Positions 21,511 to 32,179 of a stretch of 64,000 nt of DNA are shown here, in pieces (positions within the stretch are counted from its first letter, which is position 1; every line of letters starts with the position of its first letter). Location of the stretch: assembly GCF_036785885.1 (NCBI RefSeq), contig NC_092312.1, forward strand, positions 10,248,001-10,312,000, given 5' to 3'. The stretch is from Coffea arabica. Its lineage: Eukaryota; Streptophyta; Magnoliopsida; Gentianales; Rubiaceae. The notes beneath the pieces were generated by a model, which worked only from the letters and a program-made list of their open reading frames with translations, was not told the origin of the DNA and searched no databases. Both the position numbers and the translations under genes were made by a program.

Positions 21511-21999
21511 TTAATCATTAATCATAGTATTTTTTGTGTTCAATTATGAAGAATATATTATCACACTTCATCAATGTTTCAAAAAAGATAGAAAGTGTGA
21601 CATTAAAAATAAGAGTTATTCATTTATGGTGATGAATTGATATAATTTACCACCCCCCCAAAACAAAAAAAAATTATCTCGTGCACCACATAGGGAAACA
21701 TTAATAGTTCGAGTAATGAATAAAACCTGTAAAGAAAAATTTGACAATAAAAAATGTAGCTTTATTACGCACTTAATTAACTAATTACAACATATAGAAG
21801 GCTTGAATGATTCCATTAGTATTTGAAACTTTGTATAAAGAAAAAGAAAGAAAATACTAATTTCTTTCTCATTTATGTTCACCCAAAAAAAAAAAAACAA
21901 AGAAGCATTGTCTAGGTTTTCAATTCTTCAATAGATTCAAAATTAGCTTTTTCTTTTAGAATCAATAAGCAAATTTTTAATTTAGGTTTCCATTGTAAC

Positions 22000-23321
22000 T
22001 GACAGGTGCCGAACCTGTGCAATAATAAATACCTACTCGAGAAAAATACAGATTTTGTATATAGCGGTGAGTAGGGTCGAATCCACAGGGACTGGGGATA
22101 ATTCGTTTCTTCTAGAGTCCAAAGTATGGGGGGTTTTTGGATCAAATACTAACTAAATAAATTAAATGCAGAAAATAATTAATTAAAAGAAATACTTAGA
22201 GAAACTCTAGCCAAGGGTATACTTCAGAAATGGTTCATGCACTGATCATTGATGCAAAAATAATCCCAACATTTATCAATAGAGTGGTTATAGTTGTCTC
22301 GCACGCGCTAAACAACCAACCCTTCCTTAATTTATCGATAGCTAAGGTACGACCGTTAACTATTTCCCTAACCCAAAAACAATCCTAGGTACGACCGTAG
22401 GATTTAATTTCTGGTTTGCATTAATAATTAGAAAGGCCCAATTCTAATTAACAAACACGCTACGAGGGTTTGTTTAAATTAGATCGTATGTTTCCCTGAC
22501 ATAAACCCAATTACGCCAGTTGCTACTGGGATAGAGATAACGAACAATTACGGATTCAATTACCTCTATTTAGCAAAATAGCCTGTATGAATAATTAATT
22601 ATTGCGCACTAATCAATCATAAACAAGAGCTATAACAGTTAAAAGCAGGAAACATATGAATACCAATAAATAGAGGAAACAATTAAAATAAATTAGATCT
22701 CACAGTAATTGTTGAACCATATCTTCAGTTGTCCCCTTGACTAGAATTGAGAAGCTAGTTCTCCATTAATGGAGAACCAGCTGTGCAAAAGAGCTATTTG
22801 AAGTTTACAAGATTGTTCCCAGCCAAAAATCGGCCAACTAGCCCCGGAATTCAAAAGTAATAAGAACAAAGCAATTGTCCTCTTTTATTTCTGCCGTCAA
22901 AAGAAGATCCGAATTTGTTGCTAGCTGAAGTCTTTATCACGCGGGATCCGGCTCTTTCTCTTCTTTAGTTTCCTAATGGAAAAATACTACCTAATAGAAC
23001 TAGTTTCCTAAATAGCAAAATAAACCACAAAAGAAAGTATTTCAAGTTTCCTAATTCAACAATAAGACTAGTAATTAGAATTCAAGTCTTCCAAATCTTC
23101 CTCTAAAGCTGCCTAGAGTTTGAATCGAACTTGGAAATCGATCCCGAACGTGCCACCATCAAATTAATTGGAAGATTGCCCCTTTTTGTCACGTTTTGCT
23201 CTTTTTCCTACAATTTAGCACCATTAACCAAATATAAGTAGAATCCATCAATTAACGCAATATTTGGTATAATAAAAGAGGAAAATAATCATAGAATTAA
23301 TCGCAAAAATACAACTTATCA
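22000..23321 (-). repeat. 3' LTR of the retrotransposon (minus-strand orientation)
   Basis: TG...CA ends with 1,322 bases. The target duplication GTAAC is at 21995-21999, immediately outside. It borders the purine tract. Confidence 0.93.
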
Positions 23322-23336
23322 ATTTCTCCCACACCT
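23322..23336 (-). promoter_or_regulatory. Polypurine tract of the LTR element
   Basis: On the minus strand this reads AGGTGTGGGAGAAAT, directly before the 3' LTR. Its position and purine content fit plus-strand priming. Confidence 0.7.
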
Positions 23337-26021
23337 AAACCATGCTTGTCCTCAAGCATGAGAACAACAAATCAAGCAATCGAATTCAAACAATGGGTAT
23401 TGCTCAAATCGTCTATTGCCAAAATACAATTAAAATACATGTCAAGTATTAGTGGCAATTTGCAAGGAATATCCCTCCAATTAGCTTTCAAGATCAAAAA
23501 CTCTTTCAATTTATGACTAACTAATCTAAGAATATAAAATACTTAACCAGCATCCATAAGCAAATGGTTCGACTATTAAGCAAAATCTCAACATTAAAAT
23601 TCATGAATCAGCGGGCTAACAACTCATTCACACACTTCCATATTTTTCACTATTAGCACATATTTTTTTTTTTTTTAGAATATCCCCACACATGAATGAT
23701 GATATTTTTTTAGGGGGAACGCTTAGTTTTTAGCCATTCAAGCGTTTTGACACGAACTCCGACATTGGCCATATGAAGGAGCCCGGTTACTCAGCCATCA
23801 TCGCTTAAAAACCACATACTCATAGCTATCATCGCGTTTTGACGCGAAAGTCGACATTTGTGGTGAAGACTCCCGGTTACTAGGCAACGATACTAGCGGA
23901 GTATAGCCTAATACTATTCATAAATAAGCACCAAAAATAAAATTAAATACCACACAAACCCGCTTCATTTCTCAAACATGGAGAACTAAGATTAATAGCT
24001 GAACCAATTTGCACAAAAAATGCTAGATAAATATTTACAATACTTAGAAAAGTTAACCAAAAAGTGCAAAAGTCACAAAACCTCAAATATTTACCAAAGA
24101 GATACCCTTAAAATCAACCATGTCATACTCAACACCTTAAAGTGTAAAATTTTAGCAATAGGAAAATTTGAGACATCTAACCATCGTTTATCAGGAATAA
24201 TCACAAATAAGCACAAAGATAGGCAAAAATTGGACAAAATTCGACAAAGTCAAACAAAAATTCCAACAAAAATGCCTACACTTTCACTTTTCAATAAAAT
24301 GCCAATATACTACTTCCCCCACACCTAAATCACACATTGCCCTCAACGTGACAAATAAACAGTAATAGCAAGGCGAAGGGCAACGGGACTTCCCTGAATA
24401 CGTGGTGGAAGGTTTCGGGCGGCTATGGAATAGGTGGGAACGGTGGAGTGAAAATGGTGCTACGGTGGTGCGCGGCAGTGAAAAATTGTAGAGGGAAGGA
24501 GAGCTTCGACGTGCGTCTTGATCCAGGCGAACAAGAGTGCAACAAAGAACATCAAACCAGCAAATACTCACTGGTGGCTCCAATTGGGTCAAATGCAGGA
24601 ACAATGTAGTCCAAAATCGCAACAAATGCTCTAAAGATTTAGCAATTGAAATCAAAAGGTAAAATACTCCCAGCAAGTCAATTAGACGCCACCAACAGCA
24701 ATAAGCAATGGAAGTGGCACAGTAGCCTTCCAATTCAACAAACAAATGAAGAAAATACCCAACCAAAGGCACTTCAAGGGACGCAAGACAGAAATCAGCA
24801 AAGTAGAACTCAAGTGATACCAAAAATAACCTCAACAAAGCAGTGAATTCGACCAATTTGAATACGTAGAATACGGTCAGAAATGCCTCCCAAAGATCAA
24901 CAGAGAGCGACAAAATTTGCCCACCCAAAATCTGTCCAAATGGCTCCAATTGGACAAGAAATTACACAACTCAACCAACCGAAATTAGCAAATAAGCCAA
25001 GAAACCGTCAAAACCAGAAATAGCAGTTCAGAATTTGGACTACAACTAAAACAAAATGTTTGGCAGTTTTCAATCAAGTAGCCCACCAACTAGAACCAAG
25101 TATCAACAAATGTAGTTATAATACCCCAACCCGTACCACTGGTGCCCAGACAGGAAAGAATTAAATTCAATGGCAGCAACTCAACCGCAAGAACTTAAAC
25201 TTTAAAATTAATCAACCAGTACCACTGGTGAGTCACAGGGCAAACGATAAATCAAACGGCCAACAATCGAGCAGCAATTAACCTCAATTCAGTTCTAAAT
25301 GAACCCAGAAAATGCTCAAATCATCTCCTGCGTTATCCAACAAATTTACTCAACGAAATCGTAATCATCAAGATCCCATCAACATCAAGAAATTGGAATT
25401 GAGGACCAGAAAATTATTTAAGAAAAACCTGGCACCAGGGAGGTTGGGATGTTGGCGTGGCTGAGGTGGGGGCGACCCTGAGCTGGTGGAAGGCAACAGG
25501 CCCGCGGGCTGGGCTGCGGCGCTGGCAGCGTGCGACAGTGATGACTGGTAGTGGTGGTTGTGGAGCTCGAGCAGGCGGCGGCGCGGCTCCTCAGCGAAGT
25601 GGACCGTGAGGTGGTCTGGTTGTGGGCGAAAGCTGAGCGCGAGGGAGGAAGTAGGAGGTTGACCGCTGGTGGAGATAGCCAACAGCAGTGGCGGAGGAGG
25701 ATAGCAGACAAAACAGGAGGAAAGCTGGAGTGGCGGTGGTGGTGCGCAGAGCTGGAGTGCGGCGTGCTGGTGGCGCGGCTGTCGCAGAGCTCGGGCAGGC
25801 GCTCATCGCCGGCGGCTCTGGTTGAAGGAACAAGAGAAAAGGGGAAAGCAGGGGCAGCGGGGAAGAAGGAAGAAAGAAAAGAAAAAAGAAAATAAGAAAA
25901 AGAAAATAAAATGGTTTTTTTTTTTTAACTAGTCTTACCGAAATTCTCCAAAAATTGAAATTGCTTTTGTAAAAATTTTATCTCTTTTTTTTTTTTTTCA
26001 GAATAAGGAACCTCTGGCCTA

Positions 26022-26265
26022 GGCGTGGGCACGTCTAATTGCTATAGAGCCCGCAGATCCTGAACGAAAATTCCTTTCCCTCAAGCGTGACCACCTGGCG
26101 TGGGCACGTCTAACTGCTATAGAGTCCGCAGATCCTGAACGAAAATTTCCTCCGTCAGGAGTGATCATCTGGCGTGGGCACGTCTAACTACTATGGAGTT
26201 CGCAGAACCTGAGCGAAAATTCCTTTTTCTCAGGCGTGACCACTTGGCGTGGGCACGCCTAACCG
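26022..26265. repeat. Tandem repeat of about 74 bases inside the LTR element
   Basis: GGCGTGGGCACG recurs at 26022, 26097, 26171 and 26245, a period of 74-75 bases. Each unit also carries CTATAGAG, CGCAGATCCTGA and a GCGTGACCAC-like end. About 3.3 units are present. Confidence 0.85.
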
Positions 26266-26416
26266 CTAATTCCCTGCCACCAAACAACAAATCACTAAAT
26301 GCAACTAACACTTAACAAAAACTTCAAGAACATAAGAAAACTAAAATAAAGAGCCTTGGGTTGCCTCCCAAGCAGCGCCTTTCTTTAATGTCTTTGACTA
26401 GACATGCTATGCTTGT

Positions 26417-27439
26417 TCACGGAGGATAAAATCTTCTGGCTCGCTTCAGTGTTTCATCTTCAATGTGATCCTGGTAACCCTCATAGATGGAGTAATCCTT
26501 GAGCACACGAATTGCGGGCTTCCATGGACTAGTAAATGGTGCTAAACAAGTCAACAATGATCTGCATTCTCCACTCACTTCTCCCTCACTTGCATTTATT
26601 GGTTCAAGATATTTTACCATCTCCACTCTTAACTTATTCCTGTCATGAAATTTTAAATTTTCTGATATAATAAAATCAATTTCAGTAACAGGAGTTAAAG
26701 AATAGGAGTCAGGAAAGTATTGATTAAGGAGTGGAGAAGATGTCACCGCATTTGGAGATCGTTCACTGGATTCATTCACTTGGACGGGTTGATATTGGGA
26801 GCTCATTTTCTGCACATTAACTTCCTTTTCAACTGCATCTTTAGATTCGTCTCTTTGAAGTTCTTGCAGTTCCATATCATTTGACCGGATAATTGCACTC
26901 TCATCTTCCTCAAGGCTAATGTTGATTTGTGAGGGCAATTCTTCAAGGTGAGAAGCTAATCGCTCTATCCTGGATGTCAATTGTTCCATTTGATCTGCTA
27001 GGTTACGCCTGCTCACTTGTGTCTCCTGTTGAATTTGATATGTTAATTCAACTATCTCTTCAAGAGACATACCTGACATAGATAATGATTCTTGAGACTC
27101 ATACTGCTGAAAATTCATTTGCCCTGTTGTATAATCATAACTGTAGTTATCCCACCATCCTTGATCATACCCGTTTGGATTAGGGTTATACCACGTTTGA
27201 GACCAGGGTGAAAAATCTCCATAATTATTGAATGGGACACTCAGATCATCTTGATATTCGGGGCACATACCGGTTGAATGATCCCTGACATAACAAATTT
27301 CACAGGTTGCAGCAGCCATTCTTTTTTTAATAGAGTTTATTGCCTCTAAATATGCAAACTTAGAAAAATAATCAATCTCATTACCTTCCCCGAAAACAAA
27401 ATCCAGTATATCACCAAAATATGGAGTGTTAGAAGCCAT
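26417..27439 (-). CDS. gag-derived ORF of the LTR element
   Basis: An open frame of 340 residues starting about 100 bases inside the 5' LTR. Near residue 45 is a zinc-knuckle-like CEICYVRDHSTGMCP. It is followed by a Tyr/Asn/Trp-rich stretch (residues 70-100) that recalls the region after the knuckle in Athila-type Gag. The rest, with an acidic Glu/Gln-rich coiled-coil-like middle at about 125-185, has no domain I can name. Just downstream (26356-26380 region) is the GGTTGCCTCCCAAGCAGCGC motif, on the minus strand GCGCTGCTTGGGAGGCAACC, which I know as recurrent in non-coding parts of plant Tat/Athila-related elements. This is a transposon fossil, not a host gene; whether it still makes a working Gag is unknown. 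Confidence 0.6.
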   Translation of the reverse strand: MASNTPYFGDILDFVFGEGNEIDYFSKFAYLEAINSIKKRMAAATCEICYVRDHSTGMCPEYQDDLSVPFNNYGDFSPWSQTWYNPNPNGYDQGWWDNYSYDYTTGQMNFQQYESQESLSMSGMSLEEIVELTYQIQQETQVSRRNLADQMEQLTSRIERLASHLEELPSQINISLEEDESAIIRSNDMELQELQRDESKDAVEKEVNVQKMSSQYQPVQVNESSERSPNAVTSSPLLNQYFPDSYSLTPVTEIDFIISENLKFHDRNKLRVEMVKYLEPINASEGEVSGECRSLLTCLAPFTSPWKPAIRVLKDYSIYEGYQDHIEDETLKRARRFYPP

Positions 27440-27518
27440 AAACTATATAATAAAAAAATAAAATAAAAATAAAAACAAGATGAAATCAAAAAAGAAACAA
27501 AATTAATCTGGCACCAGT

Positions 27519-27535
27519 CCCCGGCAACGGCGCCA
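27519..27535 (-). promoter_or_regulatory. Primer binding site, tRNA-Asp
   Basis: The plus strand reads CCCCGGCAACGGCGCCA, the 3' end of plant tRNA-Asp(GTC) including CCA. The minus strand is therefore complementary to that tRNA. It lies five bases inside the 5' LTR. This primer is typical of Tat/Athila-group elements. Confidence 0.85.
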
Positions 27536-27540
27536 AAAAT

Positions 27541-28862
27541 TGACAGGTGCCGAACCTGTGCAATAATAAATACCTACTCGAGAAAAATATAGATTTTGTA
27601 TATAGCGGTGAGTAGGGTCGAATCCACAGGGATTGGGGATAATTCGTTTCTTCTAGAGTCCAAAGTATGGGGGGTTTTTGGATCAAATACTAACTAAATA
27701 AATTAAATGTAGAAAATAATTAATTAAAAGAAATACTTAGAGAAACTCTAGCCAAGGGTATACTTCAGAAATGATTCATGCACTGATCATTGATGCAAAA
27801 ATAATCCCAACATTTATCAATAGAGTGGTTATAGTTGTCTCGCACGCGCTAAACAACCAACCCTTCCTTAATTTATCGATAGCTAAGGTACGACCGTTAA
27901 CTATTTCCCTAACCCAAAAACAACCCTAGGTACGACCGTAGGATTTAATTTCTGGTTTGCATTAATAATTAGAAAGGCCCAATCCTAATTAACAAACACG
28001 CTACGAGGGTTTGTTTAAATTAGATCGTATGTTTCCCTGACATAAACCCAATTACGCCAGTTGCTACTGGGATACAGATAACGAACAATTACGGATTCAA
28101 TTACCTCTATTTAGCAAAATAGCCTGTATGAATAATTAATTATTGCGCACTAATCAATCATACACAAGAGCTATAACAGTTAAAAGTAGGAAACATATGA
28201 ATACCAATAAATGGAGGAAACAATTAAAATAAATTAGATCTCACAGTAATTGTTGAACCATATCTTCAGTTGTCCCCTTGACTAGAATTGAGAAGCTAGT
28301 TCTCCATTAATGGAGAACCAGCTGTGCAAAAGAGCTATTTGAAGTTTACAAGATTGTTCCCAGCCAAAAATCGGCCAACTAGCCCCGGAATTCAAAAGTA
28401 ATAAGAACAAAGCAATTGTCCTCTTTTATTTCTGCCGTCAAAAGAAGATCCGAATTTGTTGCTAGCTGAAGTCTTTATCACGCGGGATCCGGCTCTTTCT
28501 CTTCTTTAGTTTCCTAATGGAAAAATACTACCTAATAGAACTAGTTTCCTAAATAGCAAAATAAACCACAAAAGAAAGTATTTCAAGTTTCCTAATTCAA
28601 CAATAAGACTAGTAATTAGAATTCAAGTCTTCCAAATCTTCTTCTAAAGCTGCCCAGAGTTTGAATCGAACTTGGAAATCGATCCCGAACGTGCCACCAT
28701 CAAATTAATTGGAAGATTGCCCCTTTTTGTCACGTTTTGCTCTTTTTCCTACAATTTAGCACCATTAACCAAATATAAGTAGAATCCATCAATTAACGCA
28801 ATATTTGGTATAATAAAAGAGGAAAATAATCATAGAATTAATCGCAAAAATACAACTTATCA
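27541..28862 (-). repeat. 5' LTR of the retrotransposon (minus-strand orientation)
   Basis: Identical in length to the other LTR and about 99% alike by eye. It borders the primer binding site, so it is the 5' LTR. Confidence 0.93.
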
Positions 28863-28892
28863 GTAACCGACATTTTATCAGTAACCGACATT
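28857..28892. repeat. 18-base tandem duplication across the LTR/target junction
   Basis: TTATCAGTAACCGACATT at 28857-28874 is repeated at 28875-28892. The first copy includes the last six bases of the LTR, the GTAAC target duplication and seven bases of flank. The duplication therefore happened after the element inserted. Confidence 0.85.
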
Positions 28893-30362
28893 TGAGTCGG
28901 GGGATAGGCTTTGTAAGTTTGAAGCACATATACCCAGCTAAAAAGCTAGACAAATTGCTTGCGTCTAAACTTGGATGCAGCTGCATCTGCATGGCAACAG
29001 GCAAGAAAGTGACAATCATGTCACGTGAATAATCTGGGAGAAGAAAGAAGAAGCAGAATCTTCATCAAAGCTGACGAATAATCCCTTGTCCCCTTTTGGC
29101 GAATCCGACGACGGAAACTACGAGGTTCGAGCTGCTTTGGATCTTTCTTCTGCCTTTTGTTCTGTCTAATTAAGTATGTTTTTGTTTTGTTAATTATACA
29201 ACTCGGTTCGGCGGACAAGTTATTGACGGATAATGGAGTTTAGATGCAAAAAGGGAATTTTTCACTTCAAAAAGGGAAAAAAAAAAGTGTTAATGAAATC
29301 ACAAGTATACAAGAATTTCATTTTGTTTACTGCATTTTATTTTGTTAATTACACAATTCCGTGAACAAGTTATATTGAAGGCAAAAGACCAAATAAAATG
29401 TGTTAAAGAAAGCACAAAAATTATTAAAAGAAAACATATGTATATAAGCAGGATTAACCTTTCTTGCACTGTTAAATATTTTTGACACGGACATGTATAG
29501 ATGCATAACGTTTAACCTTCATTAAAATTTTAGATTTTATTTTTACGCATATACCAAGTACATACACGGGATCTTGAAATAAAATCATTGCACTTAGACT
29601 GGCAATGTTCTAACCTATATACTTGACAAGTGCACTACGTATTATATATATACTCTTTGCATTTTATGTGTAGGAGAATAACATGCACTATATATATATA
29701 TATATATATGCTTCCCTTGTAAACAGTAGATATTCGGGATCCAAACTCCCAATCCAATGCGGGATAGCTAGGCATCGAAAAGGGTCTTTCTTAACCACTA
29801 AAACGAAGCCTAACAATTTATTATTATTCCATTAAAACGAAGCCTAAAAATTATTATTATTATTACAGATGTTATTGTTATATACGTATGTAGATGCATA
29901 CATACGTGTATAAAGCTCTCAATAACTCGGACTCGCCTTCTTGAAAGTGACAAGGTTTCCAAGCATGCTTGTGATTATTTTGCCAACAAATTGTCATGAT
30001 AAAAAGTAATGCGCATAAAAATTGCCATGGCGGTCATAAAATATTGGCCACAATCCTCCTGAAATCGCGGGCTTCCTGACTAAGAACAGGACAATAAACA
30101 AATGAAATGACGCCTTTTAAACTTTGTAGCAGTAGTATATTTGTCTTAATATAGTGGCACCTAGACAGCCACTTTCTTCCTCCTCATGACTTTCCAGGTC
30201 TAGCTAATGATGATATTATGGTACAACCATTTGATTGGAATGTCTTGTGCTTTTGTCGAGGTACCTTGAGTCTTTCTTGACCTACCTGTCCGCAACTTTC
30301 CCATCTTTAACTCGTTCTCCTCTCTCCCACCCATTGTTTGACTACTGTTTTGAAATTTATCT
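28893..30362. other. Intergenic
   Basis: No gene seen. A TA microsatellite lies at 29690-29709, and there is a loosely repeated TTTTGTTAATTA(T/C)ACAA word near 29180 and 29335. A short coding-like patch near 29060-29165 cannot be tied to any family. Confidence 0.5.
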
Positions 30363-30371
30363 CAAAATTAA

Positions 30372-31158
30372 GGGATAATTTGAGAAACCGCCCTTGAGAT
30401 TTTTTACAATTTCACTTAATTCCCTTGAGGTCTTAAAAATTACACATAACTCTCTTGAAGTTACTATTTTGGTAATAAAAACTATCAAAATTTTGAATGA
30501 ATACGCTCTTGAAATTGTGAAATTCTTCTCACTTTCTCATAAAGCTCCTAAAAAAAGAAAATTGAAGCATGCACAACATCACAAATCCACTTTTAACCCT
30601 AATGTCTATTGCTCTAAACCATCCATATTCCTATATCGTAAATCAGTACCACTATCTCCATGGTCACCGCCGCCACCAATCCCTAAATTATAAAACCTCA
30701 ATCTAAACAAATAAAGAAATAATAAAATAAAATAATTAGCACCATCAATCTCACCAAAACAAAAAATCACGAGCTACATTAATATAAAACCCTATCATTG
30801 AAATGTTGGAGTACTAACACCAGCCTCATTCTTCTTAAACCTTTAGTACGCATCTTTTTTTATTCATCTCCAAACCCTCCAAGGAAATCTAAAATTAATT
30901 TGTAATATATTAAAAGGACATAATTGGTTATTTCATTAGTGAATCTTATTTTTGTTTCCATTTAGTGTCTCGTTGTGTGAAATGCATCCATATGCTCAAG
31001 ATTGGGAGCCGATTGTTTAATTGCATGAAAAATATTAATATTTTAAGGTTATTATGGTCATTTTATAGAATTAAAGGAGCTAAGTATAATATTGAAAATC
31101 TCAAAGGTACTAGAATGAATCTGTCAAAAATCTCGGCGGAGGTTTCTAAAATTATCCC
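30372..31158. mobile_element. Mutator-like MITE
   Basis: A 787-base element bounded by a perfect 9-base direct repeat CAAAATTAA (30363-30371 and 31159-31167). Terminal inverted repeats begin GGGATAATTT and continue with similarity for about 50-60 bases (GAGAAACC..CC..TGAGATTTTT). A 9-base target duplication with long inverted ends is the Mutator signature. No transposase is present; the frames inside are chance. Confidence 0.82.
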
Positions 31159-31167
31159 CAAAATTAA

Positions 31168-31814
31168 ATATTAAAGATTTATAGACACATTCACATGAGA
31201 GTTGCCAGGACTATATGCCGGAATAGCGCGACGTAAAATCTTAGATGAGACTAATTTAGTGAAATTTTTTAAAGGTAAAATAGCCGTTTTATTGAAAAAG
31301 ACAAAACGAAGCTAAAAAAGAGCTACAACTCAACCAAAGGAAAAAAAAAGAGCTGCCTAGCTGATCTGTATTGCTATCTAAACAAAAGAGTATACGCAAG
31401 TGAAATCTTTTCGGCGCTTTTTTTTTTTTTTTTTTTTTGCCTTTAAATGCGCCTTTTTTTTTGGGTTGCAGATTTGGGGCTAAGCTCCAGTACACGAATT
31501 CAGCACTTAGTTAGAATCAGTAGTATTACCTTTTACAGCTTTCTTTGTTTTTCACTGATTGTCCAGGCATATCTCGCAAGAATTTGTGGTAAAACAAAAA
31601 AAAAACAAACCTTCAATAGTTTAGCTATTCCAAATTGCCAGATGAATAGAACTTTTTTGGATAATCAGGACACCAGTATAGGTGAAAATGTCAATTGGTT
31701 GACTAACTCAAATTTGAAAACATGCAGTTTCACGAATTCTAAAAGCCATTTTTGAAAAATGAATACTTGCTTTAAGTAACTTGGCAAGCAATTGTCTAGT
31801 AGACGTTAGCAACA
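31168..31814. other. Intergenic
   Basis: T-runs at 31419-31439 and 31454-31461. No credible gene or RNA. Confidence 0.5.
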
Positions 31815-31986
31815 TAAGTGTGTTTGGATTGTGAGTTATTTGCCAAAATATATTTGCTTACATCACCATTACAATTTCCAATACACCTTTTTATCTTTCC
31901 AATTATTTTTTTATCTCACATAAATCACGTTACAAAAAGTGCTACAGTAAAAATATCCCAAATAACTTACAATCCAAACACACTTA
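31815..31986. mobile_element. MITE of the TGTTTGGAT family, copy B
   Basis: A 172-base element with long inverted ends: TAAGTGTGTTTGGATTGT at the left, and the same read inward from the right, with about 25 matching bases. The middle shares CACCTTTTTATCTTTCCAAT and ACAAAAAGTGCTACAGTAAA with its neighbour at 32016. No clear target duplication beyond TA. Confidence 0.78.
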
Positions 31987-32015
31987 ATTAAGTGGAAATG
32001 CCAGTAACCCCGCAG

Positions 32016-32179
32016 TCTGTTTGGATAGAGGATTATTTGCCAAAATTTATTTGCTTACATCATCATTACAATTTCCAACGCACCTTTTTATCTTTCCAAT
32101 TATCTTTTTATCTTACATACGTCACATCACAAAAAGTGCTACAGTAAAAATATTTCAAATAATTTACAATCCAAACAGA
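32016..32179. mobile_element. MITE of the TGTTTGGAT family, copy C
   Basis: Only 29 bases from copy B and very similar throughout. Ends TCTGTTTGGAT and ATCCAAACAGA are inverted. The terminal letters differ from copy B, so it is a separate insertion rather than a tandem duplicate. Confidence 0.78.

Larger units (their letters stand above)
22000..28862 (-). mobile_element. Non-autonomous LTR retrotransposon, Ty3/gypsy, Tat/Athila-like (LARD/TR-GAG type)
   Basis: A 6,863-base element that looks structurally whole. Two direct LTRs of 1,322 bases each begin TGACAGGTGCC and end ACTTATCA, and GTAAC flanks both sides as a 5-base target duplication. A primer binding site for tRNA-Asp sits beside the right LTR and a purine tract (on the minus strand) beside the left, so the element reads on the minus strand. 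The 4.2-kb interior holds one gag-derived ORF. I see no protease, reverse transcriptase, RNase H or integrase, so it needs a helper. By eye the LTRs differ at about a dozen positions, close to 1%. With substitution rates commonly assumed for plants, this suggests insertion within roughly the last half million years or so. LTR-only-plus-gag elements of this sort are known from coffee and other plants. Confidence 0.93.

Noticed and set aside
24284-24949. Minus-strand 221-codon frame inside the LTR element
   Set aside because: It is Leu/Phe/Cys-rich with no domain, on the non-coding interior of a retroelement fossil. Most likely a chance opening.
25368-25895. Several overlapping frames on both strands in the GC-rich island
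   Set aside because: Overlapping frames in all registers are expected when GC content is high. Ala/Ser/Pro/Arg-rich translations show no family resemblance.
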